Part shown: positions 1 through 11,310 of the stretch, piece after piece
How positions within the stretch are numbered: position 1 is the first letter of the stretch
Layout of the letters: each line of letters opens with the position of its first letter
Source: Quercus robur
Taxonomy: Eukaryota > Streptophyta > Magnoliopsida > Fagales > Fagaceae
Length of the DNA stretch: 64,000 bases
Direction of reading: 5' to 3'
NCBI RefSeq assembly: GCF_932294415.1
Contig: NC_065536.1
Span: 56,173,854 to 56,237,853 of the forward strand
The notes under the pieces: generated by a model
Databases searched by the model: none
What the model saw: the letters and a program-made list of their open reading frames with translations, nothing else
Told to the model about the DNA's origin: nothing
Program-made: the position numbers and the translations under genes

Positions 1-135
1 TACTTGGGCGACTCAGTTGTTGTTTGGTTGTTCTTTCAGACTCCTCAATTGGTGGCAGCTGGTATAGTTGTTAGTGGGTCAATGAGAAAGGAAAAAATTG
101 CAGGTCTTAAAAGAGTTTTTTTTTGGTCAGGATGA
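1..135 (+). other. Open frame at window edge, possible 3' end of a coding region
   Basis: The first frame is open from base 1 to a TGA at 133-135, about 44 codons, and its residues are hydrophobic (a V-V-V-W-L-F-F run, then a basic K/R stretch). I recognise no family. It could be the last exon of a gene entering from the left or simply chance. Nothing after it looks coding. Confidence 0.2.
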
Positions 136-300
136 CTACATGCAAAAGCAGGGGCACCGGCTACTTAGCTCAGCTACTTAGCTCGTCTATGAGGCCGAGC
201 ATTTGTATTTCAAGGTTGTCATCACTAATGCTGTGCATCTGGAAAACGGATAGAAACATAGCCAAGCAGCCATTGCAGAGTCATTATCTGGCACTATATC

Positions 301-680
301 TTGAACCTGTACCTACTTTTTTTATTGGTAATTACACATGCATCCAGTAGGTTATATAATCCCACCACCTCATCCTCCACCTTACTCTTACAAAGTGAGC
401 AAGAGCCATATATGTAAGAAAATGACTCTTAAACCTGTACCTACTTACTCTTCAAAGAACTATCTTACAAAGTGAGCAAATCCTGTAAAACCTGTACCTA
501 GTTACACTTTAAAGAACTCTCTTACAAAGTGAGCAATGCCATTTAAATTAGAACTCATTTACTCTTGAACCTGTATCTACTTACTCTTTAAAGAACTCTC
601 TCACAGAGTAAGCAATGCCATTTAAGTTGGAACTCATTGACTCTTAAACCTATACCTACTTGCTCTTCAAAGATTTTTTT
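301..680. repeat. Degenerate minisatellite 3' of RBM48
   Basis: A phrase beginning AACCTGTACCTACTTACTC, followed by CAAAGAACTCTCTTACAAAGT, recurs around 300, 431, 489, 566 and 643. Spacing is about 58-77 bp and later units carry an extra ACTCATTTACTC-type tail. Copies differ by scattered substitutions, so the array is old. No coding potential is seen. Confidence 0.75.
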
Positions 681-1577
681 GGGAAATTTTGAAGGAGATT
701 CTAACTAAACTTCTCTTATAGCCTTCTAATTCTTGTGCTTAATATAATAAATTAATCTCTGGGATTTAAAAGCCATTTTGAGTCATTCTCAAGTACCATC
801 TCACTGCATATGCACAGTTAATTTTTACAATTTTTATACATAGCACTTCAAGTCCCGGCTATGTGCACTCTATGCACTTCTGCATAGATCAATTAATGCC
901 ACATCTTTTTTTAGGAGAGAGAGAGTGAGAGATGGGGGTGGGGGAATGTGTAACATCTAATACTATGTCAATGACGCAGAGGGAAGCCAAAAAAGGGGAA
1001 AGCTGAAGAGCATATGTCATGACATTATTACTGAAAACAAATGTTTCAGGAAAACCATTCAAAAATCATTGAAAAATTAGAGCATATGTCCCACGAAAAA
1101 GCAGAATAGAGAGGATCCAATATAGACACTTAGATTTTTTTTTTTTTTTTTTTGGGGGTGGGGCGGGGGGGGGGTGGGGGTGGTTGCTTATCAAGAACTT
1201 AAATTGAGCTTGGGTAGGCCACAAGGACTTGGGTAAATGAGAAACAGAAGAATAGGAAATTCCTCTTCATTTTCCATAGAAATATATTGTAACCAATACA
1301 TGATCTCTTTGGACTCAATTACGCAAAACTGTGTAATCTATATATCACAAAATTTTTACAATGTTGAATATTGTTCTTATAAAGAATTTAAGGATTACAT
1401 GATACACATACAGAAAAGGAAAAAAGAAAGAGAAAGAGAAAAAGAAATGAGGACATAGCATTTACATTATCAAAATTTGATGGATGTAGCTTACAGGTGT
1501 GCACATGTAGGAGGTTTAGGTGAGATGATAAAACACCTTGTAGAATCAACTCAGCTCTCTTCATCTTTCACAATCTG
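681..1577. other. Non-coding 3' flank of RBM48 with a G-rich tract
   Basis: I see no gene here. The stretch is AT-rich, with a GA-rich run near 915-935 and a T-tract followed by a dense G tract at 1154-1183. The RBM48 stop codon is at 1578-1580 on the minus strand, so its 3' UTR and polyadenylation region should lie in the right-hand part. Confidence 0.5.
1154..1183 (+). other. Potential G-quadruplex tract
   Basis: Five or more runs of at least four G residues are separated by single T or C bases, directly after an 18-base T run. The pattern satisfies the G3+N1-7 quadruplex rule on the plus strand. It lies about 400 bp beyond the RBM48 stop codon, so a long transcript would carry the C-rich strand. 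Confidence 0.6.
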
Positions 1578-3569
1578 TTAGATTCTTCTTCTATTGTCTA
1601 CTCGAGGTTTCTTTGATGCAGACTCAGCTTGTAGATGCTCACTACTTGATTGAATCTAGACAGAAAAAGAAATTGTTTTCAAAGTTCCACACCTAAAACA
1701 ATTTTCAAAATCCAAAACTAGTGAGAAGCTTTTGGAAAAAAAAATTATGCATTAGTGGGTTATCACCTTATTGAACTTCTCCCTTACCAACCTAACTGTC
1801 TGATTCATTGATTGAGATTCAAAATAATCCTGAAATTAATTACAAGACAGAGGCACAAATGTTATCCTGAAATTAATTACAAGACAGAGGCACAAATGTT
1901 AGCCCCATTCCATATATAACAGCTAACTTCTACAGAATTTCACAAAAATATCCAAATTCAACTTAACGTGTGCTAGTAACCTGGAAGCCATATATATCAT
2001 CCAATATATGATGCACAAAAGATTCTGTGGTATCTAACTATAACAGTTACAAGATTTATAAAAAATAAATAAATGATTAGTTCAAGGATGATAAACCTCA
2101 ACCATTAATTAAATAGTCACCAAATGTAAGTCCCTTACTGACTAACAAGGAGATAACAAAGAATGGAGGTTTCTATGAGGCTATGACAATGCATGAGGAA
2201 TCTTAAAAAAACAATCCATTTCAAGTAGGATTTATTTTAAAAGAAGTTGCAATGGTGAAAGGCAATTCCTCACTTCAAAAATGCAACTTAAAGAGTGAGA
2301 CTTAGTAACAGAATGAACATGTTGCAACGCCAAAGCACAAGTAAAAAAAAAAACCTTGTCAGAGGAAACTTGAGTGATTGGAGGTTTATTAACTAACTCC
2401 CTAGAGCTCCTGCAGAAAGCATAGAAAATCCATCAATTACGACAATGGGAAACAGCTGATGACAGCTCTATGGGGAAATATAGCAGAGCAAATTTAAACA
2501 GGATACCACCTTTGGTTAGAATTTAACTGTTGGGAAATGCAGTTCATTTGTGAGGAATTTGGAAGGTAGTTGATCTCTGATGGAGTTGTGACTAGTGAAG
2601 CCTCAGTTGAAACACCTGGGATAGAACCAGGAGGCCCTTTGGATCTTGCGGCTGAGAACAGAATGATAATGCAAATAAGACACCCAAAAAAAAAAAACAG
2701 GAATTCATTTGAGAAACACGGAATATGTCCCTATTGCATGCCTCACAGATACAGTTGTTAAAACCATGCCTACTATACATGAAAACGTACGATTTAATCG
2801 TGCTAGGACCTCCCTTCTCCTCCCTTCTAGCTTATCCTTTGTGTCAGAGAGACTCTCAAATTGAGGTGCATACGAAACCTGCAGCCGATTCCCAAGGAAA
2901 ACAAACTCGTCCAATTTTTTCTTTGCAAACCTATCAAACATAAATATTGATTCTGTTCATCCGTTATCAAGAAAATGTGGTATTCAATTTAATGTCTAGG
3001 AAGCACGGATACTTCATTTAGGTTGCCACACCCGTGTCATACCGGTGTTGTACTGGCTGTTTCATTTCATGTTATAATTTTTCAGAAATTAGTCGTGTCA
3101 TACCCGTGTCCGTGCTTCCTAGTTTAATGTATCTATTAACAAGTCAAACAATTGGCTAGCATACTCCAGAGTTCTAACTGGGTTTTACTTATTTAATCAC
3201 CTGGCATTGCTGACCAGGTGAAATTTGATCCAGTAAACATCAGTGAAAGGCTCACAGTCCTCTGCATCCATTGGCTTACACCTAAAGATAAAAGCAACAC
3301 ACAAAAAACAATCCCCACCAAAAAATAAATACTTAAAATGGCAAACAAAGATTTTAATCTGTGAAAATAATGAACAATGTGTCACAATTTGGTTTTCTCC
3401 TTGAATTACCAATTGGGTCATTCTCAATTTCTGTAATTTTGGTTTTTTAAAAAAATTGTTGAACTTACTCTTCAACATCTCCATAGGAGGAGAACAATTT
3501 GAACAAGTCATCCCCACAACCTAATGCTGGAACGTTCCTCACAATCAGATACCTGCCTTAGTTAAATAT

Positions 3570-3603
<34 letters not shown>

Positions 3604-3739
3604 AGAAGAAGAAGTTATTGAAAGGATTTTACATTACTTCCAAATTTTTAGTAAGAAAACACAAGAGAGAGAGAGACCTGGATTCGTCGCAAACTGTATA
3701 GACGCGAACTGCCGGAGGCTTGTCTTTGTATGGAGCCAT
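1578..3739 (-). CDS. RBM48: RBM48-type RNA-binding protein, eight exons
   Basis: I assembled this from splice sites. Exons (plus coordinates) are 3678-3739, 3469-3552, 3201-3281, 2791-2930, 2510-2651, 2355-2409, 1767-1829 and 1578-1655. All introns are GT-AG and phases agree, giving 705 nt and a 234-residue protein. It starts MAPYKDKPPAVRVYTVCDES; the RRM core follows with RNP2-like YLIVRNVP (about 22-29), then TDVYWIKF and LGNRLQVSYAP. A low-complexity middle leads to MNQTVRLVREK and a C-terminal RRRI, which animal RBM48 also ends with. RBM48 works with ARMC7 in the U12 (minor) spliceosome and is needed for U12 intron splicing in maize; that role is from family knowledge. The start is the only ATG that keeps the conserved VYT block. 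Exon 7 has a duplicated acceptor (see 1828-1901). Confidence 0.88.
1828..1901 (-). repeat. 37-bp perfect tandem duplication spanning the 3' splice site of RBM48 intron 6
   Basis: Copies 1828-1864 and 1865-1901 are identical. On the coding strand each contains a pyrimidine-rich stretch and the acceptor TTAATTTCAG followed by GA. The exon 7 acceptor used in the gene model is the proximal one. The distal one would add 37 nt, shift the frame, and introduce a TAA after eight codons. Confidence 0.9.
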
Positions 3740-4357
3740 TGTCCTACCTTCTTTGTTTCTACAGTATTAGAGTATCCACATTGGTGGAGCCATAAATTTA
3801 GCAATTTGGCATCACAAAAAGCTACTTTATCTATTTTACCACCTCACTTTACAAAACACCTAACATTAGTGGTTTTATTTTAGCTTTCAATAAAATAAAT
3901 TAATATAAATAACACAATAAAATAATATATCAATTACAATAAAATAATATATCCACTACAATATACAGCAATCACAACCACCACCACCACTACAACCGCC
4001 ACATAATAGCAAATAATCATCTAGTGTAACAATAATACTTTTTTAATCCCAAATTATATATAAACAAATTTTTTTTCACTAAAACAATTTCTCAATCGTC
4101 AGGAAGCAATCTTATTAGAGTAAACTATCAACCCGTCAACAACCATTTACATAAAACATATATGTAAACTATGAAGTGGATGAACCTTATCAAAAAAACA
4201 TATAAAATGGAACACATATTATCACTGCAACAATGTAGTCCATAGATTGCTCACATACATAACTCATCAAATTACAATAAAAACTCACATCAATAACTCA
4301 CACACTCAAGTTCATTACTATGTATGTCATCGACACTAGTATTGAGCCATGCCGACA

Positions 4358-4513
4358 CTAGGAGTTGATCTTAGAAGAGGCAGGCTCAACTTGAGGTGGA
4401 GAATCCGAAAAGGACATTGGATTATTTTGAGATGTACCCAAAAGTGGCAAGTCAATATCAATATCCCCGTTTATGATACCAATGTAATATGGCAGGTATC
4501 CTTGTGACTCCAT
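4358..4513 (-). CDS. Short open frame of unknown function inside the 3.8-6.5 kb insertion
   Basis: A 51-codon ATG-to-TAG frame begins MESQGYLPYY and is rich in S, P, N and D (for example GTSQNNPMSFSDSPPQVEP). The composition resembles the N-terminal region of the MYB/SANT-like ORF1 proteins carried by plant PIF/Harbinger elements, which would suit the host insertion. There is no readable MYB domain after it. It may be a truncated remnant or chance. Confidence 0.25.
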   Translation of the reverse strand: MESQGYLPYYIGIINGDIDIDLPLLGTSQNNPMSFSDSPPQVEPASSKINS

Positions 4514-4948
4514 AAATTAGAAACAACAATATATACTTCCAAGTAGACTGAAAGTAAAGACAAATACTGTAATAAATTAGAAACAACAAAATATAAACTT
4601 CCCTGCAAAGAAATTTCCCAAACTAACATTTACACCAATAAATTAGAAACAAAAAACATAAGCTTCCCTGCAAACAGAAAATTCTCAAGACAATTCCCAA
4701 TTTTCAATAGATAAAAAAACCTTCAAAGATTAAGGGTTTTTCAATGGATGATATAAGTCACCAATCTATGAAAATTATATAATCTCAGCAACACTCTAAA
4801 CAATATAAGTCTTTCACACCTAGAATATACTAGTTTCTAGCTGAAACATGTTCCACCATAATTAATAGAGCCTTGCAAAACAAAAATGAACCGTATCATT
4901 CAAATAAGATACTTACAGCTCAAAATACATTGATCCCAAATGCATAAC

Positions 4949-5361
4949 TGATGCAGGACAACTAAAACAAAACTGAAACAACAATAAAATAAAGGAATAT
5001 GACCTAGGAGTCAGCACTTAGGCCTAACTTGGAGTCAACACCTAGGCCTGGCTTGGAGTCATCACAAAGCGGGAAAACCACTACGAGTTAGCACCAGACC
5101 AAAAGAAACAAAACAGCCATTTTTTCATTTATCAAAATATCAACTATCTCCTTAAGGAGTACAATAGGTTGCTTATAAAGGATTGCTAAACCCTAGTTCT
5201 AATTGACTAGGAAACCCTAATTGCCTTATTACAAAATAACCTTGCTTCCAAATTAAAATACTAATAGCCTAATAAATTACTAGGACCTAAAACATAAAAA
5301 TACAATTGACTTGCAAACATAAATAATAATAAATAATAATCTTCTTGCATCTCCCGCATCA
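4949..5361 (-). mobile_element. Solo LTR, 413 bp
   Basis: The unit begins TGATGCAGG and ends CCGCATCA, so it has TG...CA ends, and is flanked by the direct repeat ATAAC at 4944-4948 and 5362-5366. I read it on the minus strand, from TGATGCGGGAG to TCCTGCATCA. No internal domain or second LTR is nearby, as expected after LTR-LTR recombination. Confidence 0.8.
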
Positions 5362-6495
5362 ATAACACCATTTTTAAAAATCAAACTCCTTTTAATCACT
5401 CAAACGAGATGAATATTCCAAATAAAACACAATTGAGTCAAAAGAAACAACATTGTTTTCAACAAAAGAATGTTTCAAAATCCACCAATCAATAAGATTA
5501 GAATAAAACGGCTTTGACCCACTAAATCTAATCTTACTTAAAACCAGATCAAACCCATTAAGAAGCCCAAAAAACGATGAGACACACACATAGAAATACA
5601 GACACTTGTTCTTGTGGAGGTTGATAGTGTACTCTCTGGTGACATCCTCTGCCTTTGCTGCCCTTGTCTGCCATTTTTGCAGCTTTTCAATTTTTTTTTT
5701 TTTTTTATGTAAACTTCACTGACTGAGGCTGGAAATTGTAATGCTTTGGAAACCAAATCAACTCTATACTGAAATAAAACATAAAACCCAAAGCACCTAT
5801 CAACTCCATACTTTCAAAACAGAAACTCGGTAGCAAACACACCACCACCACCTATAAAAACCAAAGCTCATGTTGTGCTCCTGAGTTTTACATGGGAAAA
5901 TCTGTCAAATCTATAAACTACAACACAAAATGATCGAACCCCATGTGAAATTTACAAGTCTACCAACTCTATTAAACCCAAAGCCACCACCAACGCCAAA
6001 ATTTCACACGCACACACAACCGAGCATCATACCCATCCTCAATGGACAAAATTTCACATGGGTTTCGATCGGGATAAATAAAATTTGGGGGAAAATCGAA
6101 GAGTACCTGAAATTGGTTTCGATTGGTACCGTTGGAAAGCCCTTTCCCTGCGTCGGTGAAGTCGACGAACAGAACTCTCCTCCTTAGTGAAGGGGTGGGT
6201 CGGAGCTGGGCAGGCTTTGTGGGTCTGTCGGCGGCTGGGCAGGCGGTGGAGGTAGAGAGAAAAATCATAGGTTAGAGTGGAGAAGTGAAGAGCGTGAGGA
6301 GAGAGTAGCAACGGGAAGAAATGAGAAAGGAAGAAAAAAAAAAAAAAACATTTGAGCTCCAGTGCACAGCCAAAGATAGATGTGCACTATAGTTGATAAG
6401 CAAAAAATTATAGCTTTTAACTCCACCAATGTAGCTCCAATTTTGTAGTTTGTGATGCTAAAAATAACAATTTAACTTTATCAATGTTTCTCCAA

Positions 6496-6804
6496 AAAAA
6501 AAAAAAAAAAAACTTTATCAATGCATTAGTTCAAATGGGCTAAATCAAATGGGCCCAACAAGTGCATGGGTTTTCCGCCATTTAGTTTTTTTTTTTAAAG
6601 AGAGCTAACAATCAATTTCTTTGAACCGGAGAGAAAAGTGGGAAAAAAAATTGGGGAGAGGAAACTGTCTTTCAATTTTTTTAAAAGCTTATATATAACT
6701 TTTTAAAATTTCACTTTTAAAGGTACAATTATAATTTAGTCTACTTTCAACAAAATGAAACTTGCAAAAATTCAAAAAAACTAATAGCAAATGAACACTT
6801 AAGG

Positions 6805-6846
<42 letters not shown>

Positions 6847-8467
6847 ACCACATTTTAGCTAACTAAGCCCAAAGTTTACTCACATTAGGTCATGCAAAGC
6901 TATGTACAACACATGGTTGCTACAATAATCGTATAAATTTATACTGAAGGTATTCATTTTTTTATTTTTTTTATTATTATTTTTTTTTATGTATCCAAAG
7001 AATAAAGGAAGAGGGTAAATTTTGGTTGTTGTGTGTAAAGAAAGAGAAACAATTAAAAATATTCAAGTTTTTTTTTTAATGAAATGTATTGTAAAATAGA
7101 GATAATCTAATGTGAAGTATTTTGAAAAGTGATTATGTAAAAAAAAAAAAAAAAAAACAAAACAAAACGTAGATTCTTATAGTAAAATAGTCATGAATTT
7201 TTGCACGAGCTAATATGAATACTCAAAGTTTTGACAAGTATTACAAATAACTTTTGGTAAGGTGGCCTGGCCTTTTTGGTTGATAAATAAATTTTAGAAT
7301 GTTCTTAACCATTTGTAATGTTTACCTTCATTGAGCTTATCAATTTATTGAAATCAACATTAAAAATTAATCTCAAATTATAATGATGATTAAATATGCA
7401 TTTGATTTAACTTTTTGTTAAAAAAGATTTTCCTATTTGCTGAAAATTAACCAAAGTACAAACTATACTGAAAACTAAGTGAAGTTTTAAAATGTTGTTC
7501 ATAATAAAGAGATAAACTAGTAGGTAAAAATGTATAAATCAGAGTTCAATATTGGAGATGTTGTCCAACCAAAAGCATGTATAAAATAGATATATTGAAT
7601 TCCACCAAAAGGTACTTACAAAACAAAACAAAACAAAACAAAAACCACCAAAAGGTTTTTTGTTGTTGTTGTTGTTGATCTTCAGTCTTTATTGATGAAA
7701 AAACTAAACAGAACTACGGTCTGCCTTACACGCTGCTAACACATCTGGCCGACTGTGAATATCAAAACAAAAAGACTTAAGGGACTTAAGAGCCATTCTC
7801 ATGGGTAGCCCGATTACAATCTCTTTTAACCCAACGGAAGGAAAAACTAACTGAAGAGTCTACTAAACTTAATATATTGCTGATAATATTACTGATGGAC
7901 TAATCCAAAAGTTATACATTCTCAAGGCTAGACAATAAAGGGAATACGGAACTCATTTTCTTCATGAAGGGATAAGTTTATAAAGTTACAGTTTACTAAT
8001 GCACAAAAGAAAAAAGCTTTTCACCAAGGGCCTTATAATACTGCACACATATCAAACAAATACAAGAAGGATGGCCATTTATTTTACATCATGCTCGTTT
8101 GGTCCTCTGAAGTTATGTATCATTTGACAAAGTACATTGCCTTTTTCTATATAACAAAATGTGTAGATAAGAAAATGCCTGAGAATCCACACATTACCTT
8201 CTATGACATAAAGTTGATAGACAATAAGATTGAATTTTGCCAAAGACATGAGCAACCAGAGTCTGCAAGTTGAACACAAAGAATTTTCACTTGTATTAGA
8301 TTCTTGCATCAATTACCTCATTAAAACCTCTAGAATTCAGCATAGGTGAAAGAAGCACATGTCATATAGTCCATGAAAAGCAAGGAACTAAAAACTATGC
8401 AACAAATTTTAAAACAAATCATAACTTGATGAGAGTTCAGACTGTTATATTACTCCAAAACTTTAGG
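6496..8467. other. AT-rich non-coding stretch and RPC6-like 3' flank
   Basis: No gene seen. There are long A runs at 6497-6515 and 6805-6845, and an A run near 7140-7157. From about 7920 to 8467 the sequence matches the 3' flanks of the other RPC6-like copies (for example a block around GGCTAGACAATAAAGGG, also near 12604 and 43970). The block at about 7231-7330 matches about 40990-41085. A stretch near 7680-7860 has the look of a LINE or processed-gene tail, but I could not identify it. Confidence 0.45.
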
Positions 8468-9160
8468 CTAGAAATCTAGCCACCTTTTATAATAGACACA
8501 TGTGATTGGAGAGATGATACCATCCGGTGTACAAAGGCTAATCTGAGGACAAATGCCGCAAGGGATTGATGCCATTGCATTAGTCTTTTCCAACTTCTTG
8601 GCTCGAGTCCTATAACAAATCTTCCCAATTGGCACAGACGAGACACGTCCCTGCCCATCATCACTCATTTTCTCAACCTCACCCTCCAACTCCAATGACC
8701 CCAAAACCTGATGAATCTGATTCAAATCAATATTGTTGCCTTTGAACACACCCAACCTTTCAATGGACTCTGCTATATCTTCAACAGTAGCTACTCCCAC
8801 TTTTTGCATACTCTTTAAGCACAAGATTTTCAAGGTGGATACGAATTCAACATCTAGCTTCCCATCTGTATACCACTCTCCTCCGGTCACTTCCTTTGAG
8901 GCTTCAAATCCGGCCCCCATAAAAAGCTTAGTTCTCTTGTTTCGGATGTCGGTCACTTCTTTTATCTTGTTTTGCAGTTTGAGTAAATTAATGGATTTTG
9001 CTATAATTGTATCGGCCAATTTGGTTTCATACCTAATTTGAGGTTTGGTTATTCCATTGTTTTCCCTGCTCAATATCACTTCTAAGACCGTGTGGTTTGC
9101 ATCTTGAGATACTTGTGCAGGAGTCATAGAATTTCGTCCACGTTTGAGAGGTAATGCCAT
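8468..9160 (-). CDS. RNA polymerase III subunit RPC6-like, intronless, intact
   Basis: A 230-codon frame (MALPLKRGRN... to ...KRWLDF, stop TAG). RPC6/C34 is a winged-helix subunit of the RPC3-RPC6-RPC7 initiation subcomplex of Pol III. Visible signatures are a first winged-helix-like region (about 22-80), the block VTGGEWYTDGKLDVEF (about 91-106), a second winged-helix-like region (about 107-165), PIGKICY, and a C-terminal cluster with Cys201, Cys204, Cys210 and Cys221 in the spacing of the RPC6 iron-sulphur motif, ending in W-L-D-F. It is somewhat short and its N-terminal region is diverged, so it may be a retrocopy or specialised paralogue rather than the main RPC6 gene. Two broken relatives lie at 31931-32541 and 44691-45348. 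Confidence 0.82.
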   Translation of the reverse strand: MALPLKRGRNSMTPAQVSQDANHTVLEVILSRENNGITKPQIRYETKLADTIIAKSINLLKLQNKIKEVTDIRNKRTKLFMGAGFEASKEVTGGEWYTDGKLDVEFVSTLKILCLKSMQKVGVATVEDIAESIERLGVFKGNNIDLNQIHQVLGSLELEGEVEKMSDDGQGRVSSVPIGKICYRTRAKKLEKTNAMASIPCGICPQISLCTPDGIISPITCVYYKRWLDF

Positions 9161-9990
9161 TTGTTGATCAAAATGTTCTTCTAAACATAATGTACCAGAA
9201 ACAACATCATCAACAATAAGAAAAGAAAAATCTAAAACAGATTATATAGAACCTCAATAAGTATTATTGAACAATACTTGATTCTGAGGTTTTATTTTAT
9301 AGTTAACAATGTTAAATAAGCATTAGATTTAAAGGGTTAGTACGTTTGGTTAGGCATTTTGGAAGCTTAAAAGAGCGTTTTCAAAAACCTAAATCACAGA
9401 GTTTTTGAGTACGCTCATTTTTAACTCAAAACACCAATTTTTCATGATGCTCAAATTGTATTTGAGACTAATTGAGACGCAATAAGAACATGAAAATAGA
9501 CAGATTAAAATGAATAACATTAAGGGGTTCTTTTATTCCTAGCTCTTTTTCCAAAATGATCAAGTTTTACTATGAAATATAATTATTGTAACAAAGAACG
9601 AGAACAATATTGTAACAAAGAACAAGAACAAAAACAAGTAGTGTTTGCAAATCAGGGTTTAGGAACAGAGGATTTTAGTTTTACCTTAGAATTGCTGTCT
9701 TTAATGTTTCAAAACCACAGAGGCAAGCGAGCAGAGGCAGAGAAAAACCCTTTCCCTTTCCTCTCACAATAATTATTATTATATATGTATATATATAGTG
9801 GCGCTTCCACAATATGCCAATAATATATGAGGGCATGCGCCCTATTTATAATATTCTTTAGACGTGCACCTGGGCTGTCCTGTCCTCGCTTGAGAGTTGA
9901 GAGGGAATGAATATTCACAGTATCGTGCTTTGTTTTTGTGACGCGGTGGAAGCGGAAGTGTGGAGCCTACGTCTACATCGATTATTATAT
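9161..9990 (-). promoter_or_regulatory. RPC6-like upstream region: 5' UTR with probable intron, and promoter
   Basis: This sequence is shared with 45349-47000 (minus the insertion at 45721-46856) and in part with 62041-62388. Read on the minus strand there is a TATA-like run near 9780-9800, then a pyrimidine-rich 5' leader (TTTTTCTCTGCCTCTGCTCG) and a possible donor AAG|GTAAAAC near 9685, hinting at a 5' UTR intron. These assignments are inferred from layout and conservation between copies. Confidence 0.45.
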
Positions 9991-10021
9991 ATTCATCTAA
10001 TAACGAAATAAATAATTATTA

Positions 10022-10180
10022 GTAAGTTCCAGTTAGTTCAATTGGTAAAATCTTTGATGGTTGTATAAAAGATCTGGGGTTCAATCTCCGCCTACACCAA
10101 AAACTGATTGGTATCTTAGTCTGATGACAAAGAGCTATCATCAGGAGCGGACGTCATAAGTTGAAACTCTCTCAAAAAAG
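10022..10180 (+). mobile_element. tRNA-derived SINE, 159 bp, with 15-bp TSD
   Basis: It contains a Pol III A box (TAGTTCAATTGG) and B box (GGGTTCAATCTC) at normal spacing, a tRNA-unrelated body, and an A-rich 3' end (CTCTCTCAAAAAAG). It is flanked by a perfect 15-bp direct repeat AATAAATAATTATTA at 10007-10021 and 10181-10195. The long clean TSD indicates target-primed retroposition and a fairly recent insertion. Confidence 0.88.
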
Positions 10181-10195
10181 AATAAATAATTATTA

Positions 10196-10839
10196 TAATA
10201 ATAAAATGAATAAATTGTATTGGTACAATAACTATCAAATATAAAATAATAACACCTTAATAAAATTTTATTATTTTATAACATACCCATTATGCTTTAA
10301 TGGCTTTTTGAATACTATTTACGTTTTCTCTATTAATCTCTTTGTTGGTTCTTGTATAAATACATGTTGAAAATCATTGCACCACTGAAATTTCATCGTT
10401 GCACATTGTAATTCCTTTTAAGAAGGTGGATTTTTTTTTCCTTTTTTTATTTGTACGTTGTTATCAACTATTTTGTAAAAAGAAAACCTATGTTATTTCT
10501 TTTTAAAATTGAGATGATGAAAGCAACATATCACCATTGGAACCCATACCATAAAATACAAAAACTTTTAAAAAATCATGTCTAGGCATATTTAATGATT
10601 GATTCTCAAACCATAATCATATACATTTGATAAAACTTAAGCAAATTAGGTTTAAAAAAAATAAATAAAACCTATTCAATTTAATGGAAAAAAAAATTAG
10701 AATAAACAAATACAGACCTGCAAGATTGTAAGTAGAATAAGAGAAGAATAAAGAAAAAGAACTATATGGTAGGTATTCATTATGAATTATTTGATATATA
10801 TATATATATACACACTCCAAATTGAAGAAGTAATATTAG
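10196..10839. other. AT-rich spacer
   Basis: No coding or RNA feature seen. Homopolymer-rich sequence with a (TA)n run near 10795-10810. Confidence 0.4.
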
Positions 10840-11310
10840 TTTAATTTGTGAATTTAAGTTAAAAAAAATAAGGACATTAGTTGAAGATTTTGGATTGTAA
10901 TCACACATTGCTTTTTTTATTTTTTATTTTTACACATAGTAATATAATTTAAATTAAAAAAATAAGGAATAGTTGAAAATTTTGGATTGTAATCAAATTG
11001 ATATTATTTATCAACTTATAAATTGTAATAAAAAAAAGGATTAGATGAAGAATTTAGATTGTAATCAAATTAAGATTTTCATCAACTTAAAAAAATCTAC
11101 TTTTTTTTTTTTTTTTTTTTTATGTGTAGTTATATAATAATAAAAAAAAAAGAAAAAAAAAAGAGGATTAGTTGAAGATTTTGGATTGCAATCAAATTGA
11201 TATATATATCAACTTATAAACCATAATAAGAAAATGATTAGATGAAGAATTTGGATTGTAATCAAATTAAGATTTTTATCAACTTGGAAATTATAGGAGA
11301 AGAAGATAAG

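Larger units (their letters stand above)
3768..6495. mobile_element. Probable DNA transposon (Harbinger-like) upstream of RBM48, degraded
   Basis: The left edge (GAGTATCCACATTGGTGGAGC, then GGCATCACAAA) and the reverse complement of the right edge (GAGAAACATTGATAAAG, TAGCATCACAAACTAC, ACATTGGTGGAG) share blocks in the same order, suggesting diverged terminal inverted repeats. The interior holds short A-rich direct repeats near 4510-4680, a small reading frame and a solo LTR. No transposase is readable. Class assignment is by terminus style only, and the exact ends and TSD are uncertain. Confidence 0.4.

Noticed and set aside
5930-6311. Frames on both strands near 6 kb
   Set aside because: Overlapping frames in a low-complexity stretch inside a transposon-like insertion; no conserved motif.
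10022-10100. Candidate tRNA gene
   Set aside because: A and B boxes are present but the acceptor stem does not pair, and the unit has a SINE body, A-rich tail and TSD.
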